A DNA stretch of 64,000 bases from Oscillospiraceae bacterium. GTDB lineage: Bacteria; Bacillota; Clostridia; Oscillospirales; Oscillospiraceae. Within the stretch, counting starts at the first letter, position 1. Each line of letters opens with the position of its first letter. This document shows positions 32,159-43,399 of this stretch, in pieces. The stretch lies in assembly GCA_016286665.1 (NCBI GenBank), contig JAEETX010000001.1, positions 61,080-125,079 on the forward strand. The letters are read 5' to 3'. A program made the position numbers and the translations under genes. The notes beneath the pieces were generated by a model. That model did not search any database. It was not told the DNA's origin and worked only from the letters and a program-made list of their open reading frames with translations.

Positions 32159-32725
32159 CCGCCCCGCCAGGAGGAGGGTGTTGACCGCGTCCAGCAGCCC
32201 GCCGGCGGTCATCTGTTCGGGAAAGCCCAGGCGCTTCGCCAGGGCTCTCCTTTTTTCGGCGCTGCCGGCTCCCCCGCTGAGACCCATGGCATAGAAATCC
32301 GCCTTGGTCAGCTGCCGAACGCTGCAGGCAGCGCTTTCCTCCCCCTCGAAGGAAGCCCCGGCGCGATGCAGGGCATCCAGCAGCACGCTGCCGGACATTC
32401 CCTCCACCCCCAGCTTCCCCTCCCTGGAGGGCCGGGCCTTTCGCTTTTCCTTGCCGGCGATCTCCGGGATGTACGCCTGCTTGATCCGGTCGGGGGGGAC
32501 GATCCCCTTGAGGTGGTTCCGGATGAGGAAGCCGGCGCTGTCGCTGTCCGTCAGGATGATGAGGCCTCTGGTCTCCGCGTAAAAGCGCAGCAGCTCCTTT
32601 CGCTCCCGATCCCGGAAGATCCGGAATCCCCGCGTCTCCAGGATCACCCCGTCCACGACCTGGCGGAGACTGTTCACATCGTAGCGCCCCTCCACCACCA
32701 GGGCTTCCCTGAGCCGCGGCTTCAT
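32099..32725 (-). CDS. rnmV: Ribonuclease M5-like Toprim protein
   Basis: A 208-aa protein. The Toprim domain has ALVVEGRYDVNSLRQ (catalytic Glu) and LIILTDSDSAGFLIRN (DxD), followed by a DUF4093-like C-terminal half (KADFYAMGLSGGAGSAEKR). RNase M5 matures 5S rRNA. Its start overlaps the holA stop. It is longer than needed at the C-terminus, where it overlaps the small membrane protein gene. Confidence 0.83.
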   Translation of the reverse strand: MKPRLREALVVEGRYDVNSLRQVVDGVILETRGFRIFRDRERKELLRFYAETRGLIILTDSDSAGFLIRNHLKGIVPPDRIKQAYIPEIAGKEKRKARPSREGKLGVEGMSGSVLLDALHRAGASFEGEESAACSVRQLTKADFYAMGLSGGAGSAEKRRALAKRLGFPEQMTAGGLLDAVNTLLLAGRLELSFFDAYGADHPHEQDG

Positions 32726-33744
32726 GCTTCCGCCGCCATGGTCACAAAGAGGCTGCGCAGCAGGTCCTCCGGGTCCGCCGGGCTGCTTTTCATGCCCAGA
32801 TCGGTCTCGGCGGAAAGGCGGATCATGCGGCGATACCAGGCTTCCCGGAAGGAGGTGCAGATGCGCAGATACTGGCGGCAGACATAGTCGCTGCTGCCCA
32901 GCAGCTGGGCGAGGGTGAAGGCATTCCCGCCCGCCTCCTTCACCAGGCGGGCGGCATAGAGCTTGCGCAGCTGGCTTCCGATCATGGCGTTGATGGCGAT
33001 GGGCTCCGTGTTCAGCTGAAACAGCTTATACATCAGCTCCGCCGCCCGCTCGTAGTCCTTTTCCGACAGGGCGTCGGTGAGCTTGAAGGTCTGCGCCTCC
33101 ACCACCGGCACGGCCACCGCGTCGATCTCCGCCCGCCCCACGCTTTTGCCCTTGGCATAGGCGGCCGCCTTGCCGATCTCGTTGCTCAGGTTCTCCATCT
33201 GACTGCCGCACAGAAAGAGGAGATAAGCCGCGTCCTCGGAGGTGATCTCCTTTCCTCTCGCGGCAAAGTGCTTTTGTATCCACCGGATGAGCTCGCTCTG
33301 TCCCTGCAGGGGGAATTCCACCAGGGTCACCAGCTTTTTCAGCTGCTCCCACAGCTTCTTTTTCCGCTTGTCCGGCTTGAACTCCACCGTGTCATAGAGG
33401 AAGACCACGCAGCAGTAGTCCGGCAGGTCCTCCAGGATGGCGAACAGCCGCTTCGTTTCTTCTTCCGTTATCTGGAAGGGGTCATAGTCCCGGACCTCCA
33501 CCAGCGCCCGTTCCGCGAAGGAGGGATAGGCGTCCACCGCGTCCGCAAGGGCCTCGAGGTCCAGGTTCTTTCCCTCCAGCTGCCGCAGATTGAAGGGATC
33601 ATCCTCCCCGCCCAGCACCGTCTTCCGCAGTTCCCGGCCATAGTGATCCTGCAGATAGCGCTCCTTGCCGTAGAGGAGATAGCAGCGGTCGAGCTTTCCG
33701 CTTTTCAGCTGTTTGCGCAGGTCTTCCATTCTGATTTCACTCAT
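32722..33744 (-). CDS. holA: DNA polymerase III delta subunit
   Basis: A 340-aa clamp-loader AAA+-like subunit that opens the sliding clamp. It has the N-terminal CYLLYGKERYLQDHYGREL, the middle CCVVFLYDTVEFKPDKRKKKLW and the C-terminal collar with AINAMIGSQLRKLYAARLV. The ATG at 33744 is the natural start; the track ORF adds 40 residues read from the comEC 3' end. It overlaps comEC by eight bases, the usual order in Firmicutes. Confidence 0.9.
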   Translation of the reverse strand: MSEIRMEDLRKQLKSGKLDRCYLLYGKERYLQDHYGRELRKTVLGGEDDPFNLRQLEGKNLDLEALADAVDAYPSFAERALVEVRDYDPFQITEEETKRLFAILEDLPDYCCVVFLYDTVEFKPDKRKKKLWEQLKKLVTLVEFPLQGQSELIRWIQKHFAARGKEITSEDAAYLLFLCGSQMENLSNEIGKAAAYAKGKSVGRAEIDAVAVPVVEAQTFKLTDALSEKDYERAAELMYKLFQLNTEPIAINAMIGSQLRKLYAARLVKEAGGNAFTLAQLLGSSDYVCRQYLRICTSFREAWYRRMIRLSAETDLGMKSSPADPEDLLRSLFVTMAAEA

Positions 33745-36034
33745 GGTCGGCGATTCCTTTCCTTTGACGATAGCGGATTTCGACGGTCCCGGCCCGGTCG
33801 GTGCGGTAAACGGCGGCTCCGGCGGCGGCCAGGCGCAGCATCGCTTCCTCCGAGGGCAGACCATAGCTGTTGCGGCCGACGGAGATCACGGCCACATCCG
33901 GGGCGGCGGCAGAAAGCAGCGCGTCGGAGACGGAGCCGGCGGAGCCGTGGTGGCCCGCCACCAGAAGCTCGATATCCGGCAGGGGAAGCCGCTCCAGGAG
34001 GCGCAGCTCCGTGGCCCTGGAGGCGTCGCCCGTGAGCAGCATTTCCTCGCCGCCCCACCGGAACAGGGCGCAGAGGCATTCCTCATTGTCCCCCACGTTG
34101 CCCAGGGGCGGCGTCACGTCCGCCTCCAGGGAACCGAAGCGGAAATGCTGCACTTCCTCCGCCACGATGCGCACCTCCGTGCCCGCCGCCTCCGCCTGGG
34201 CCAGCAGCGCCAGGGCTTCCTCGCTCTCCGGCGGCGGGACCAGGAGCAGCTTCACCGGCATGCGGCGCAGCAGCTGCGGCACGCCGCTCATGTGGTCCGT
34301 GTGGTAGTGGGACAGGAGGAGGACGTCCACCCTTCTCCGGCCGCGGCTGAGGAGATAACGGGCCGCCGTGTCCCCCGGATCATCGGAAGTACTCAGGCTG
34401 CCGCAGTCCGCGACCACGGTGAAATCCCCGCCCATGAGCACCGCGCATTGCCCCTGCCCCACATCCAGCACCGAGGCGATGAACGCATCCTGCCGGTAAA
34501 GGGCATATCCGGCGGCGCAGCTGACGGCCAGGGTCAGGATCGCCGCCAGGGTGAAGCCCCGGAGCCGGTGGGATATTCCCGGCAGGAAGCGGAAGGCCGC
34601 CATCAGCAGATAGAGGCACAGGAGCCAAAGGGCGATCATGTCGTTCTGCGGATAGAGGGAGGCGAAGGGCAGGCGGCCGACGGCGGTGACGACCAGGCGG
34701 ATATACAGGACCAGCAGCCGTGCGGGCCAGAGCAGGGCCGCCGCCCCGGGCATCCACAGGAAGCCCAGAAGGGCGGCAAGCAGGCTGAGGCCGAAGCAGA
34801 GGGTCACCGCCCAGAGGATCAGAAAATTGGCCGCAGGCCCCAGCAGCGGGATCTGCCCGAAGCAGACGGCCATGACCGGCAGCGTCAGGATCAGGGCGCT
34901 CAGGCTGACGGCCAGGCTGCTGCGGACATAGCGAAGAAGCTTCCCCGCCAGGGTCTTTTCCCGTTCCTTCGGCAGGGGAAAAAGGCTTCCATAGAGTCTT
35001 TCACAGAACAGCAGGATGCCCAGGGTGGAAAGGAAGCTCAGCAGCAGGCCCACATGGTGGCTGGCATAGGGATTCAGCCCCGTCAGCACCGCCAGGGCCA
35101 GCGCCAGGGCGGTGTGGCTGTCATATTCCCGTTCCAGCAGCACCCCCAGGCAGAGGGTCAGCTGCATGATCCCCGCCCGCACCACGGAGGGGGTGAAGCC
35201 CGTGACCGCCATGAACAGCAGGATCACCGGGATGCACAGGAGGCTCGTGTGCCTGCCCCTGCCCAGGACCGCGGCCAGGAAGGATACCAAGAAGGAGAGA
35301 TGCATGCCGGAGACGGCGATGCAGTGGAGCACTCCCGCCTCCCGCATCATGGAATAGAAGAAGGTATCCTCTCTCAGCGCGCCGCGCTCGCCGGTGAGGA
35401 CGGCGATCAGGAAGGGGGAAACAGCTTCGTCGGCGGCTGCGGTGATATGGTCCCGCAGGGCCTTGCCCAGTCTGGCGGGGAAAAACCGCCAGGGATGCGC
35501 CGCCGGACCCAGCACTTCCGCCGTTCCCTTCCCGTAGGCAAAGAGGGGCATGCCGACGCTAAGATAATAATCCTCCCCGGTGCGCTCCTCCGTGAGCCGC
35601 AGCCTGCCGTCAAAGGCGATGCGCTGACCCGGCTCCAGCCCGGCGGTGTCCTCCAGATACAGGCGGCATTTCACCCGCCCGATGCGCACTGTCACGCTTT
35701 CGCCGAAGGAGGCGCTCCGGGGATAATCCAGCACCGTCGCCTCCACGCCCTTCCCTTCCCCCACCAGCAGCTCCGCCGGGCGCAGGATCAGCTGCTGCCA
35801 CAGGGCAAAGGCGAGGCAGCCCAGGGCCAGGCCGGGCAGGAGCCAGCGCAGATACGTCAGGAGCTTCCGCCGGGGTCGCAGCGCCATCGACGCCGCCGCC
35901 GGCAGCATGAGACCGGCCCCCAGGAGCAGCAGGAGCGTTCTTCCGGGCCGCAGGAAGGCCAAAAGAAAGGCCGCCGCCGAAAAAGAATATGCAAAAACGG
36001 CAAGTCTTCTCACGGCTGCGGTCCCTTTCTTCAA
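33737..36034 (-). CDS. comEC: DNA internalization channel ComEC/Rec2
   Basis: 765 aa. Two N-terminal helices flank a small soluble domain (about 80-165). The competence membrane domain follows (about 195-480, with LHCIAVSGMHLSFLVSF and GFTPSVVRAGIMQ). A metallo-beta-lactamase-like domain comes last, with LLSHYHTDHMSGVPQLL and VAGHHGS. It is full length and carries single-stranded DNA across the membrane during transformation. The type IV pilus genes 20 kb away could supply the DNA-binding fibre. Confidence 0.93.
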   Translation of the reverse strand: MKKGTAAVRRLAVFAYSFSAAAFLLAFLRPGRTLLLLLGAGLMLPAAASMALRPRRKLLTYLRWLLPGLALGCLAFALWQQLILRPAELLVGEGKGVEATVLDYPRSASFGESVTVRIGRVKCRLYLEDTAGLEPGQRIAFDGRLRLTEERTGEDYYLSVGMPLFAYGKGTAEVLGPAAHPWRFFPARLGKALRDHITAAADEAVSPFLIAVLTGERGALREDTFFYSMMREAGVLHCIAVSGMHLSFLVSFLAAVLGRGRHTSLLCIPVILLFMAVTGFTPSVVRAGIMQLTLCLGVLLEREYDSHTALALALAVLTGLNPYASHHVGLLLSFLSTLGILLFCERLYGSLFPLPKEREKTLAGKLLRYVRSSLAVSLSALILTLPVMAVCFGQIPLLGPAANFLILWAVTLCFGLSLLAALLGFLWMPGAAALLWPARLLVLYIRLVVTAVGRLPFASLYPQNDMIALWLLCLYLLMAAFRFLPGISHRLRGFTLAAILTLAVSCAAGYALYRQDAFIASVLDVGQGQCAVLMGGDFTVVADCGSLSTSDDPGDTAARYLLSRGRRRVDVLLLSHYHTDHMSGVPQLLRRMPVKLLLVPPPESEEALALLAQAEAAGTEVRIVAEEVQHFRFGSLEADVTPPLGNVGDNEECLCALFRWGGEEMLLTGDASRATELRLLERLPLPDIELLVAGHHGSAGSVSDALLSAAAPDVAVISVGRNSYGLPSEEAMLRLAAAGAAVYRTDRAGTVEIRYRQRKGIADHE

Positions 36035-36046
36035 TTCAAACCGGCA

Positions 36047-36385
36047 TCAGCCCGGCGGCCAGGTCATATCCCGCCCGCTGAGCACATGGAAATGCAGATG
36101 CTTCACGCTCTGCCCGGCGCTCTCCCCCACGTTGGAAACGAGGCGGAAGCTCTCCAGCCCCTGCTCCTTTGCCAGGCGGGCGATCACCTCGAAGGCGTGG
36201 GCCACCACGGCGGAATTCGTTTCGTCGATCTGAGCGGCGGAATCCAGATGCGCTCTGGGGATCACCAGGAAATGCACCGGGGCCTGGGGATTGATATCCT
36301 TGAAAACATAGATCTGCTCATCCTGATACAGGCAGTCCGAGGGGATCTCCCCCGCGGCGATCTTGCAGAACAGACAGTCCTTCAT
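36047..36385 (-). CDS. HIT family nucleotide-binding protein
   Basis: A 112-aa HINT-type protein with DCLFCKIAAGEIPS at the start and the histidine triad QSVKHLHFHVLSG near the end. It hydrolyses adenosine phosphoramidates. It lies 16 bases downstream of alaS on the same strand and is probably cotranscribed. Confidence 0.93.
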   Translation of the reverse strand: MKDCLFCKIAAGEIPSDCLYQDEQIYVFKDINPQAPVHFLVIPRAHLDSAAQIDETNSAVVAHAFEVIARLAKEQGLESFRLVSNVGESAGQSVKHLHFHVLSGRDMTWPPG

Positions 36386-36401
36386 GTTTCTTTCCTTTCT
36401 C

Positions 36402-39038
<2,637 letters not shown>

Positions 39039-39043
39039 TTCTA

Positions 39044-41086
39044 TCAACCTCCGAATTCGGAACTGTTCACAAAGCTGTTAAACTGATCCAGGGTAGCGAA
39101 GAAATTGTGGCTTCCCGTCTTGTTCAGCGCGTAGAAATAATAGCCGGTGGTCTCCGGGTTCAGCGCCGCGCGGATGGAGGCCAGGCCCGGATTGGCGATG
39201 GGGCCGGGGGGAAGCCCGGTGTATTTATAAGTATTGTAGGGGCTGTCGATCTCCAGGTCCGCGTTGGTGAGGCTTTCCTTGCGCTCCTCCAGCGCGTACT
39301 GGATGGCGGCGTCGATCTGGAGATAGGGATAATAGCTGCTGTTGAGACGGTTGTAGATGACCGAGGCGATGGTGGCCCGCTCTGTGTCCTTGCCGGCCTC
39401 CATCTCGATCAGGGAGGCGATGGTCAGCATCTCCCGCAGGGAATAGCCCATTTCCTGCGCCTGCAGCCGCATCTCCGCCGTCACCTTGGTATTGAAGTTG
39501 GAAAGGAAGCGTTCGATGGCCTCCTCCGGCTCGGAGGGCGCATAGAACTGATAGGTGTCCGGGAAGAGATAGCCCTCCAGGCGGTTTTCCGCCCCATAGG
39601 GGATATCCTCCAGGAAATCATACTTGAAGTCATGGTTGGCGGCGCATTCCAGCAGCGTCTCATAGGGGCAGACGCCGTGATCCGACAGGATCTGGAAGGT
39701 CTGCTTCAGGGTCTTGCCCTCCGGAATCATGACCATGACCGTGGCCCGTTCCACGGGACCGCCGGTGCTCTGATGCATGGCGTGGACCATGGCGTTGTAG
39801 TCCAGCTTGGTGGAAAGGGTGTAGACGCCGGGGTCCATCTTCGTGTCCGCCATCATGAGCTTTGCGAAGATGCGGAAAAGCTTGCGGTATTTGATGAGGC
39901 CCTTGTTGTAGAGCTCGTCGGACACCTGCTTCATATCCAGCTCTTCGCCCACATAGACCTCCGCCTCAACATAGTCCTTATTGAGGGAGAGCACATCGTC
40001 CGCCGCCAGCCAGGCCACGGAGGCCAGGATGGCGCTGACGCAGATGACGAAGCCGAAATACATGAGGCCGCCCCGCAGACCCGTGCGGTAGCTGCGCTTG
40101 CGGCGGATCGGACGGTAGTCGCGGGCGGTGAATTCCGGCTCTGCCGGGGTCCGGCTTTCCGGCCGGGGTTCTTCCCGCTTCTTTTCCGCCTTTTCCGCTC
40201 CGGCGCGCTTTCTGCGCCTGCGCTCCGGCTTTTCCGGCGCCGGCGGCGTCTCCGGCTGCGGCGGCGTTTCCGCCTCCGGCGGCTTTGGTTCTTCCGCCTG
40301 CTTCTGCCGGTCGCTCAGGTCCTCCATTTCCGCCATTTCTTCCTTCTGGAAGACATGGGTGGCGTCGCCCTCCAGCTCGCTGAGCTCCTCCTCGGAGAAG
40401 ACCTCCTTGAGGATGTCCTGATTCATGCTGCGGAAAAGGGTCCTGGCGTCCAGCTGTTCCGGAAGGGTTTCCTCCTCGCCGGCAGGCTCCGGCGCTTCCT
40501 CCGGCGATGCTTCCTCCGGCGCGCCTTCTTCTTCGGCGCCGATGGCCGGGAAAACGGCAGTGGTCTGGGGCAGGTCCTGCGCCGGGGCGCTCTCACCCCG
40601 CGGCGTCTGCTCCGTGACGTCCTCCAGGTAAACGTTGACGCCCTCCTGGGTGAATACCTCCATGACGGCGCTGACTTCCGCAGCCAGCTCCTCCGGCGCG
40701 GGGGCCGTCGCCGTGGAATCCGCTGGGGGGATGAACGCGCCGATCTGCTCGTCGTCGGGGACATGCCAGCCGAAGGCCAGGAGGACCGCGGCCAGTTCTT
40801 CATCGGTGACCCGGACTTCCTCCTCCCGCGTTTTCGGAGAAGACGGCGGCTGCACCGGCTCCGGTGCCGGCGGCTCCGAAGCCTTTGTCCCGGGCGCCTG
40901 CGCTTCCCGCATTTCTTCCGCGGCTTCCTTCCCGGCGGCCTCCGCCGGCGAAGGCTCCGAAAGCTCCCGGGCAGCAGCTTCAGCCGGAGAAGCCTCCGTG
41001 GCTTCTTCGGCTGCCTGTTTCTGATTCAGTTTTTCCTTCAACTGCTTTCCCACAAAGGAAAGCCGGCTCTTGATATCCGTCGTCAC
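39044..41086 (-). CDS. mltG: Endolytic transglycosylase MltG with long acidic N-terminal tail
   Basis: 680 aa. The first 330 residues are a low-complexity Glu/Pro/Ala-rich tail with a basic KPERRRRKRAGAEKAEKK patch. One membrane helix follows (GLMYFGFVICVSAILASVAWL), then the outer LysM-like and YceG catalytic domains. The catalytic Glu is in ASLIEMEAGKD, and GLPPGPIANPG is conserved. MltG cuts nascent glycan strands. The tail is cytoplasmic and much longer than in most MltG proteins. The start is GTG at 41086 with AGGAG close upstream. Confidence 0.9.
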   Translation of the reverse strand: MTTDIKSRLSFVGKQLKEKLNQKQAAEEATEASPAEAAARELSEPSPAEAAGKEAAEEMREAQAPGTKASEPPAPEPVQPPSSPKTREEEVRVTDEELAAVLLAFGWHVPDDEQIGAFIPPADSTATAPAPEELAAEVSAVMEVFTQEGVNVYLEDVTEQTPRGESAPAQDLPQTTAVFPAIGAEEEGAPEEASPEEAPEPAGEEETLPEQLDARTLFRSMNQDILKEVFSEEELSELEGDATHVFQKEEMAEMEDLSDRQKQAEEPKPPEAETPPQPETPPAPEKPERRRRKRAGAEKAEKKREEPRPESRTPAEPEFTARDYRPIRRKRSYRTGLRGGLMYFGFVICVSAILASVAWLAADDVLSLNKDYVEAEVYVGEELDMKQVSDELYNKGLIKYRKLFRIFAKLMMADTKMDPGVYTLSTKLDYNAMVHAMHQSTGGPVERATVMVMIPEGKTLKQTFQILSDHGVCPYETLLECAANHDFKYDFLEDIPYGAENRLEGYLFPDTYQFYAPSEPEEAIERFLSNFNTKVTAEMRLQAQEMGYSLREMLTIASLIEMEAGKDTERATIASVIYNRLNSSYYPYLQIDAAIQYALEERKESLTNADLEIDSPYNTYKYTGLPPGPIANPGLASIRAALNPETTGYYFYALNKTGSHNFFATLDQFNSFVNSSEFGG

Positions 41087-41106
41087 ACTCTCCTAATGAA
41101 GCACAT

Positions 41107-41134
41107 AGTATAAGCCGAAAGGGGCGGAAAACAA
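41107..41134 (-). promoter_or_regulatory. Promoter for mltG-alaS-HIT
   Basis: Minus strand: TTGTTT, 16-base spacer, TATACT, about 20 bases ahead of the GTG at 41086. Confidence 0.5.
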
Positions 41135-41217
41135 TCCCGCTACCGAACCGGCTCCCGACTGACGTTATCCGCGCGCGGCGGGCGCTGCGTACACAGCGCG
41201 GGGAAAGGAATCACAAC

Positions 41218-41415
41218 ATGTTCTGTTCCAACAATAACAGCTGCTGGATCTGGATCCTTCTGATCCTCTTTATCCTGTTCTGGAGCTGCGGCGGCTGCGG
41301 CTTCGGAAACAGCTGCGGCGGCAACAACTGCTGCAGCGGCGGCTGCGGCAGCAATTGCAACTGCAACTGCAACTGCAGCTGCAATAACGGCTGCGACAAC
41401 TGCGGCTGCTGCTGA
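41218..41415 (+). CDS. Cysteine-rich 65-aa membrane-anchored peptide (high-cysteine HCB type)
   Basis: 65 aa with 17 cysteines. A hydrophobic stretch (WIWILLILFILFW) is followed by a Cys/Asn/Gly tail with the run NCNCNCNCSCNNGC. It resembles the short 'chorion class high-cysteine' proteins annotated in Clostridia, whose role is unknown. The start has AAAGGAA upstream. The codons are regular and the gene is isolated between two minus-strand operons. Metal binding, or disulfide cross-linking in a spore or surface layer, is possible. Confidence 0.7.
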   Translation: MFCSNNNSCWIWILLILFILFWSCGGCGFGNSCGGNNCCSGGCGSNCNCNCNCSCNNGCDNCGCC

Positions 41416-41423
41416 AGTCCGCC

Positions 41424-41458
41424 GGCGGGGGGCTCCGAAAGGGGCCTCCCTTCCCTTT
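41424..41458. terminator. Bidirectional hairpin between the Cys-rich gene and the folate ligase gene
   Basis: GGGGGCTCC-GAAA-GGGGCCTCCC imperfect stem followed by TTCCCTTTTC on the plus strand, between convergent genes. Confidence 0.55.
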
Positions 41459-42028
41459 TCAGAAGCGAAGCACCCGGCTCTCCGTCACCAGACAGCGGAC
41501 GGCGCAGTCATGCGCCTCCCTGGGCACTTCCTCCAGCATCAGGGCGTCCCGGGCCAGGCCCACGGAAAACAGGTCGCGGACGCCGAGGAAGCGGTCATAA
41601 TAACCGCCGCCCTGTCCCAGCCGGAAGCCGTGCCCGTCAAAGGTCAGCCCCGGCACCAGGATCAGGTCCCCCGGCTCCGGCTCCAGCCTCGGCGCGTTTT
41701 CATCCGGCTCCGGGATGGGCACCACGCTGCCCTCCGTCAGGCTGCCGGGACTGTAGCGGGCAAAGTACATCTGCCCGCCGGACAGGCTGACGGGCAATGC
41801 CGCCGTCTTACCCTGGTCCAGCAGGCTTTTCAGCAGGCGGCGGGTATCCACCTCGCGGCGGATGCTCAGATAGAGGAAAACCCGCTGGGCTGCCTGAAGC
41901 TCCGGCAAGACTGATAAATTATTATAAATAGCTTCGTCGCTTTTTTCAAGCTCTTTTTCATCCAGCGCCGCGATTTGGGCCCGCAGGGCCCTGCGCGCCG
42001 CCTTTTTCCGTTCCTTCAGCTCCTGCAT
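41459..42028 (-). CDS. fau: 5-formyltetrahydrofolate cyclo-ligase
   Basis: A 189-aa protein converting 5-formyl-THF to 5,10-methenyl-THF with ATP. It has the basic N-terminal KERKKAARRALR, then LVPGLTFDGHGFRLGQGGGYYDRFL, the family signature for phosphate and folate binding. The ATG at 42028 is preceded by GGAGGCAA; the longer ORF lies inside tmk. It overlaps tmk by 13 bases. Confidence 0.92.
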   Translation of the reverse strand: MQELKERKKAARRALRAQIAALDEKELEKSDEAIYNNLSVLPELQAAQRVFLYLSIRREVDTRRLLKSLLDQGKTAALPVSLSGGQMYFARYSPGSLTEGSVVPIPEPDENAPRLEPEPGDLILVPGLTFDGHGFRLGQGGGYYDRFLGVRDLFSVGLARDALMLEEVPREAHDCAVRCLVTESRVLRF

Positions 42029-42684
42029 ATTGCCTCCACTGCGCGGTCCACCTCCGCGCCGATCTCCTCCACGCTGCGCAGTTTTCCGCCCGCGCCGCAA
42101 TTCAGCCGCTGCCATGAGCAGAGCGCGGAAGCCTGGCGGGCCGCGTCGATGCTGGCGGCCAGATAGCCCTCGTCCCGCTCATGGATGTCCGCGCGGGTGT
42201 GGGTCTCCGACTCCCGGCGGCGCAGGTGCTCCAGGGACACGGCCAGGTCCACGTCGCAGAAAAGCACCAGGTCCGGCGCGGGGAGGCCCAGCTTGTCATA
42301 TTCAAAATCAAAGAGCCAGCGGAGATAGGCTTCCCGCTCCTCCGCCGGAAGCTTGGAGGCCTGATGGACCGCGTTGGAGGTGGTATAGCGGTCCGTGATG
42401 ATGAGGCCGCCCCGGGCATAATAGCCGCCCCAGTCCTTTTTATAGGAAGCGTAGCGGTCCACGGCAAAAAAGGCCGAGGCCGCGTAGGCGTTCACATCCG
42501 AGGGCTTGTCCCCGAATTCCCCCGCCAGATACATGCGGATCAGCGCCGAGGAGGGCTCGGCATACTGGGGAAACACCAGGCTGCGGAATTCCCGCCCTTC
42601 CCGCTTCAGCCGCGCGCAGAGGCGGCTGTACTGGGTGGATTTGCCGGAGCCGTCCACCCCTTCAAACACGATCAGCTTTCCCAT
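42016..42684 (-). CDS. tmk: Thymidylate kinase
   Basis: 222 aa. P-loop IVFEGVDGSGKSTQYSRL, the DRY-type motif IITDRYTTSNAVHQ and the lid region HLRRRESETHTRADIHE. It phosphorylates dTMP to dTDP. It overlaps both neighbours, so the folate ligase, tmk, GT26 and sirtuin genes form one compact operon. Confidence 0.93.
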   Translation of the reverse strand: MGKLIVFEGVDGSGKSTQYSRLCARLKREGREFRSLVFPQYAEPSSALIRMYLAGEFGDKPSDVNAYAASAFFAVDRYASYKKDWGGYYARGGLIITDRYTTSNAVHQASKLPAEEREAYLRWLFDFEYDKLGLPAPDLVLFCDVDLAVSLEHLRRRESETHTRADIHERDEGYLAASIDAARQASALCSWQRLNCGAGGKLRSVEEIGAEVDRAVEAICRS

Positions 42685-43399
42685 GGACGATCCTCTCCCA
42701 AACCACCGACACGAGAAAGACCGGCAGCTTGATCATTCGTTTGATGCGGCTGGGCTGGCTGAGCAGGCGGTACAGCCATTCCAGCCCCGCCCTGCACCAG
42801 GCCTCCGGCGCGCGCTTCACATCCCCGGCGAAAACGTCCATGCTCCCGCCGACGCCCAGCATCACCGCAGGGCCCACTTCGTCCCGATGGGCGGCCATCC
42901 AAAGCTCCTGCCGGGGGAACCCCAGGCACACCAGGATCAGCCGCGCGCCGGAAGCCCGCAGCCTTTCCAGCACGGGCCCGTCTTCCTTGAAATAGCCGTC
43001 GCCGCAGCCGGCGATGCGCAGGCCGGGATACTTTGCGCAGAGGTTCTCCCCCGCCCGCTCCGCCACGCCCGGCTTCGCCCCCAGGAGGAAGACGCTCAGG
43101 CCCGCCGCCGCGGCATGGGCGATCAGCGCCTCCGCCAGCTCGATGCCGGGCACCCGCTCCTTGAGGGGCGTCCCCAGGATGCGCGCGGCATAGATGACGC
43201 CGATCCCGTCGGGGATCACCAGGTCCGCCCCGTTGACGGCGGCCTTCAGCTCCGGCAGCTTCCGCGCCAGCCAGACGATCTCCGGATTGGGGGTCACCAC
43301 ATAGTGGCCGCCGCCGTCCTCCATCATGGCGCTTCCCCGCGCCGCCGCCTCCTCCAGCGTGACCGGATCGAAGCCGACGCCCTTTATTCCAATACGCAT
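42662..43399 (-). CDS. WecG/TagA/CpsF family glycosyltransferase (GT26)
   Basis: A 245-aa protein with TPNPEIVWLARK, DLVIPDGIGVIYAARILG, VFLLGAKPGVAERAG and LVCLGFPRQELWMAAH, all typical of GT26. In Gram-positives TagA adds ManNAc to lipid-linked GlcNAc at the start of wall teichoic acid, and others build exopolysaccharide. The C-terminal basic helix (RIKRMIKLPVFLVSVVW) is a membrane-association tail. The acceptor here is unknown. Confidence 0.9.
   Translation of the reverse strand: MRIGIKGVGFDPVTLEEAAARGSAMMEDGGGHYVVTPNPEIVWLARKLPELKAAVNGADLVIPDGIGVIYAARILGTPLKERVPGIELAEALIAHAAAAGLSVFLLGAKPGVAERAGENLCAKYPGLRIAGCGDGYFKEDGPVLERLRASGARLILVCLGFPRQELWMAAHRDEVGPAVMLGVGGSMDVFAGDVKRAPEAWCRAGLEWLYRLLSQPSRIKRMIKLPVFLVSVVWERIVHGKADRV

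Noticed and set aside
41218-41415. Ribosomally made, modified peptide (RiPP) precursor
   Set aside because: No radical SAM, lanthionine synthetase or other modifying enzyme and no exporter is adjacent. The sequence fits the known high-cysteine small protein type better.
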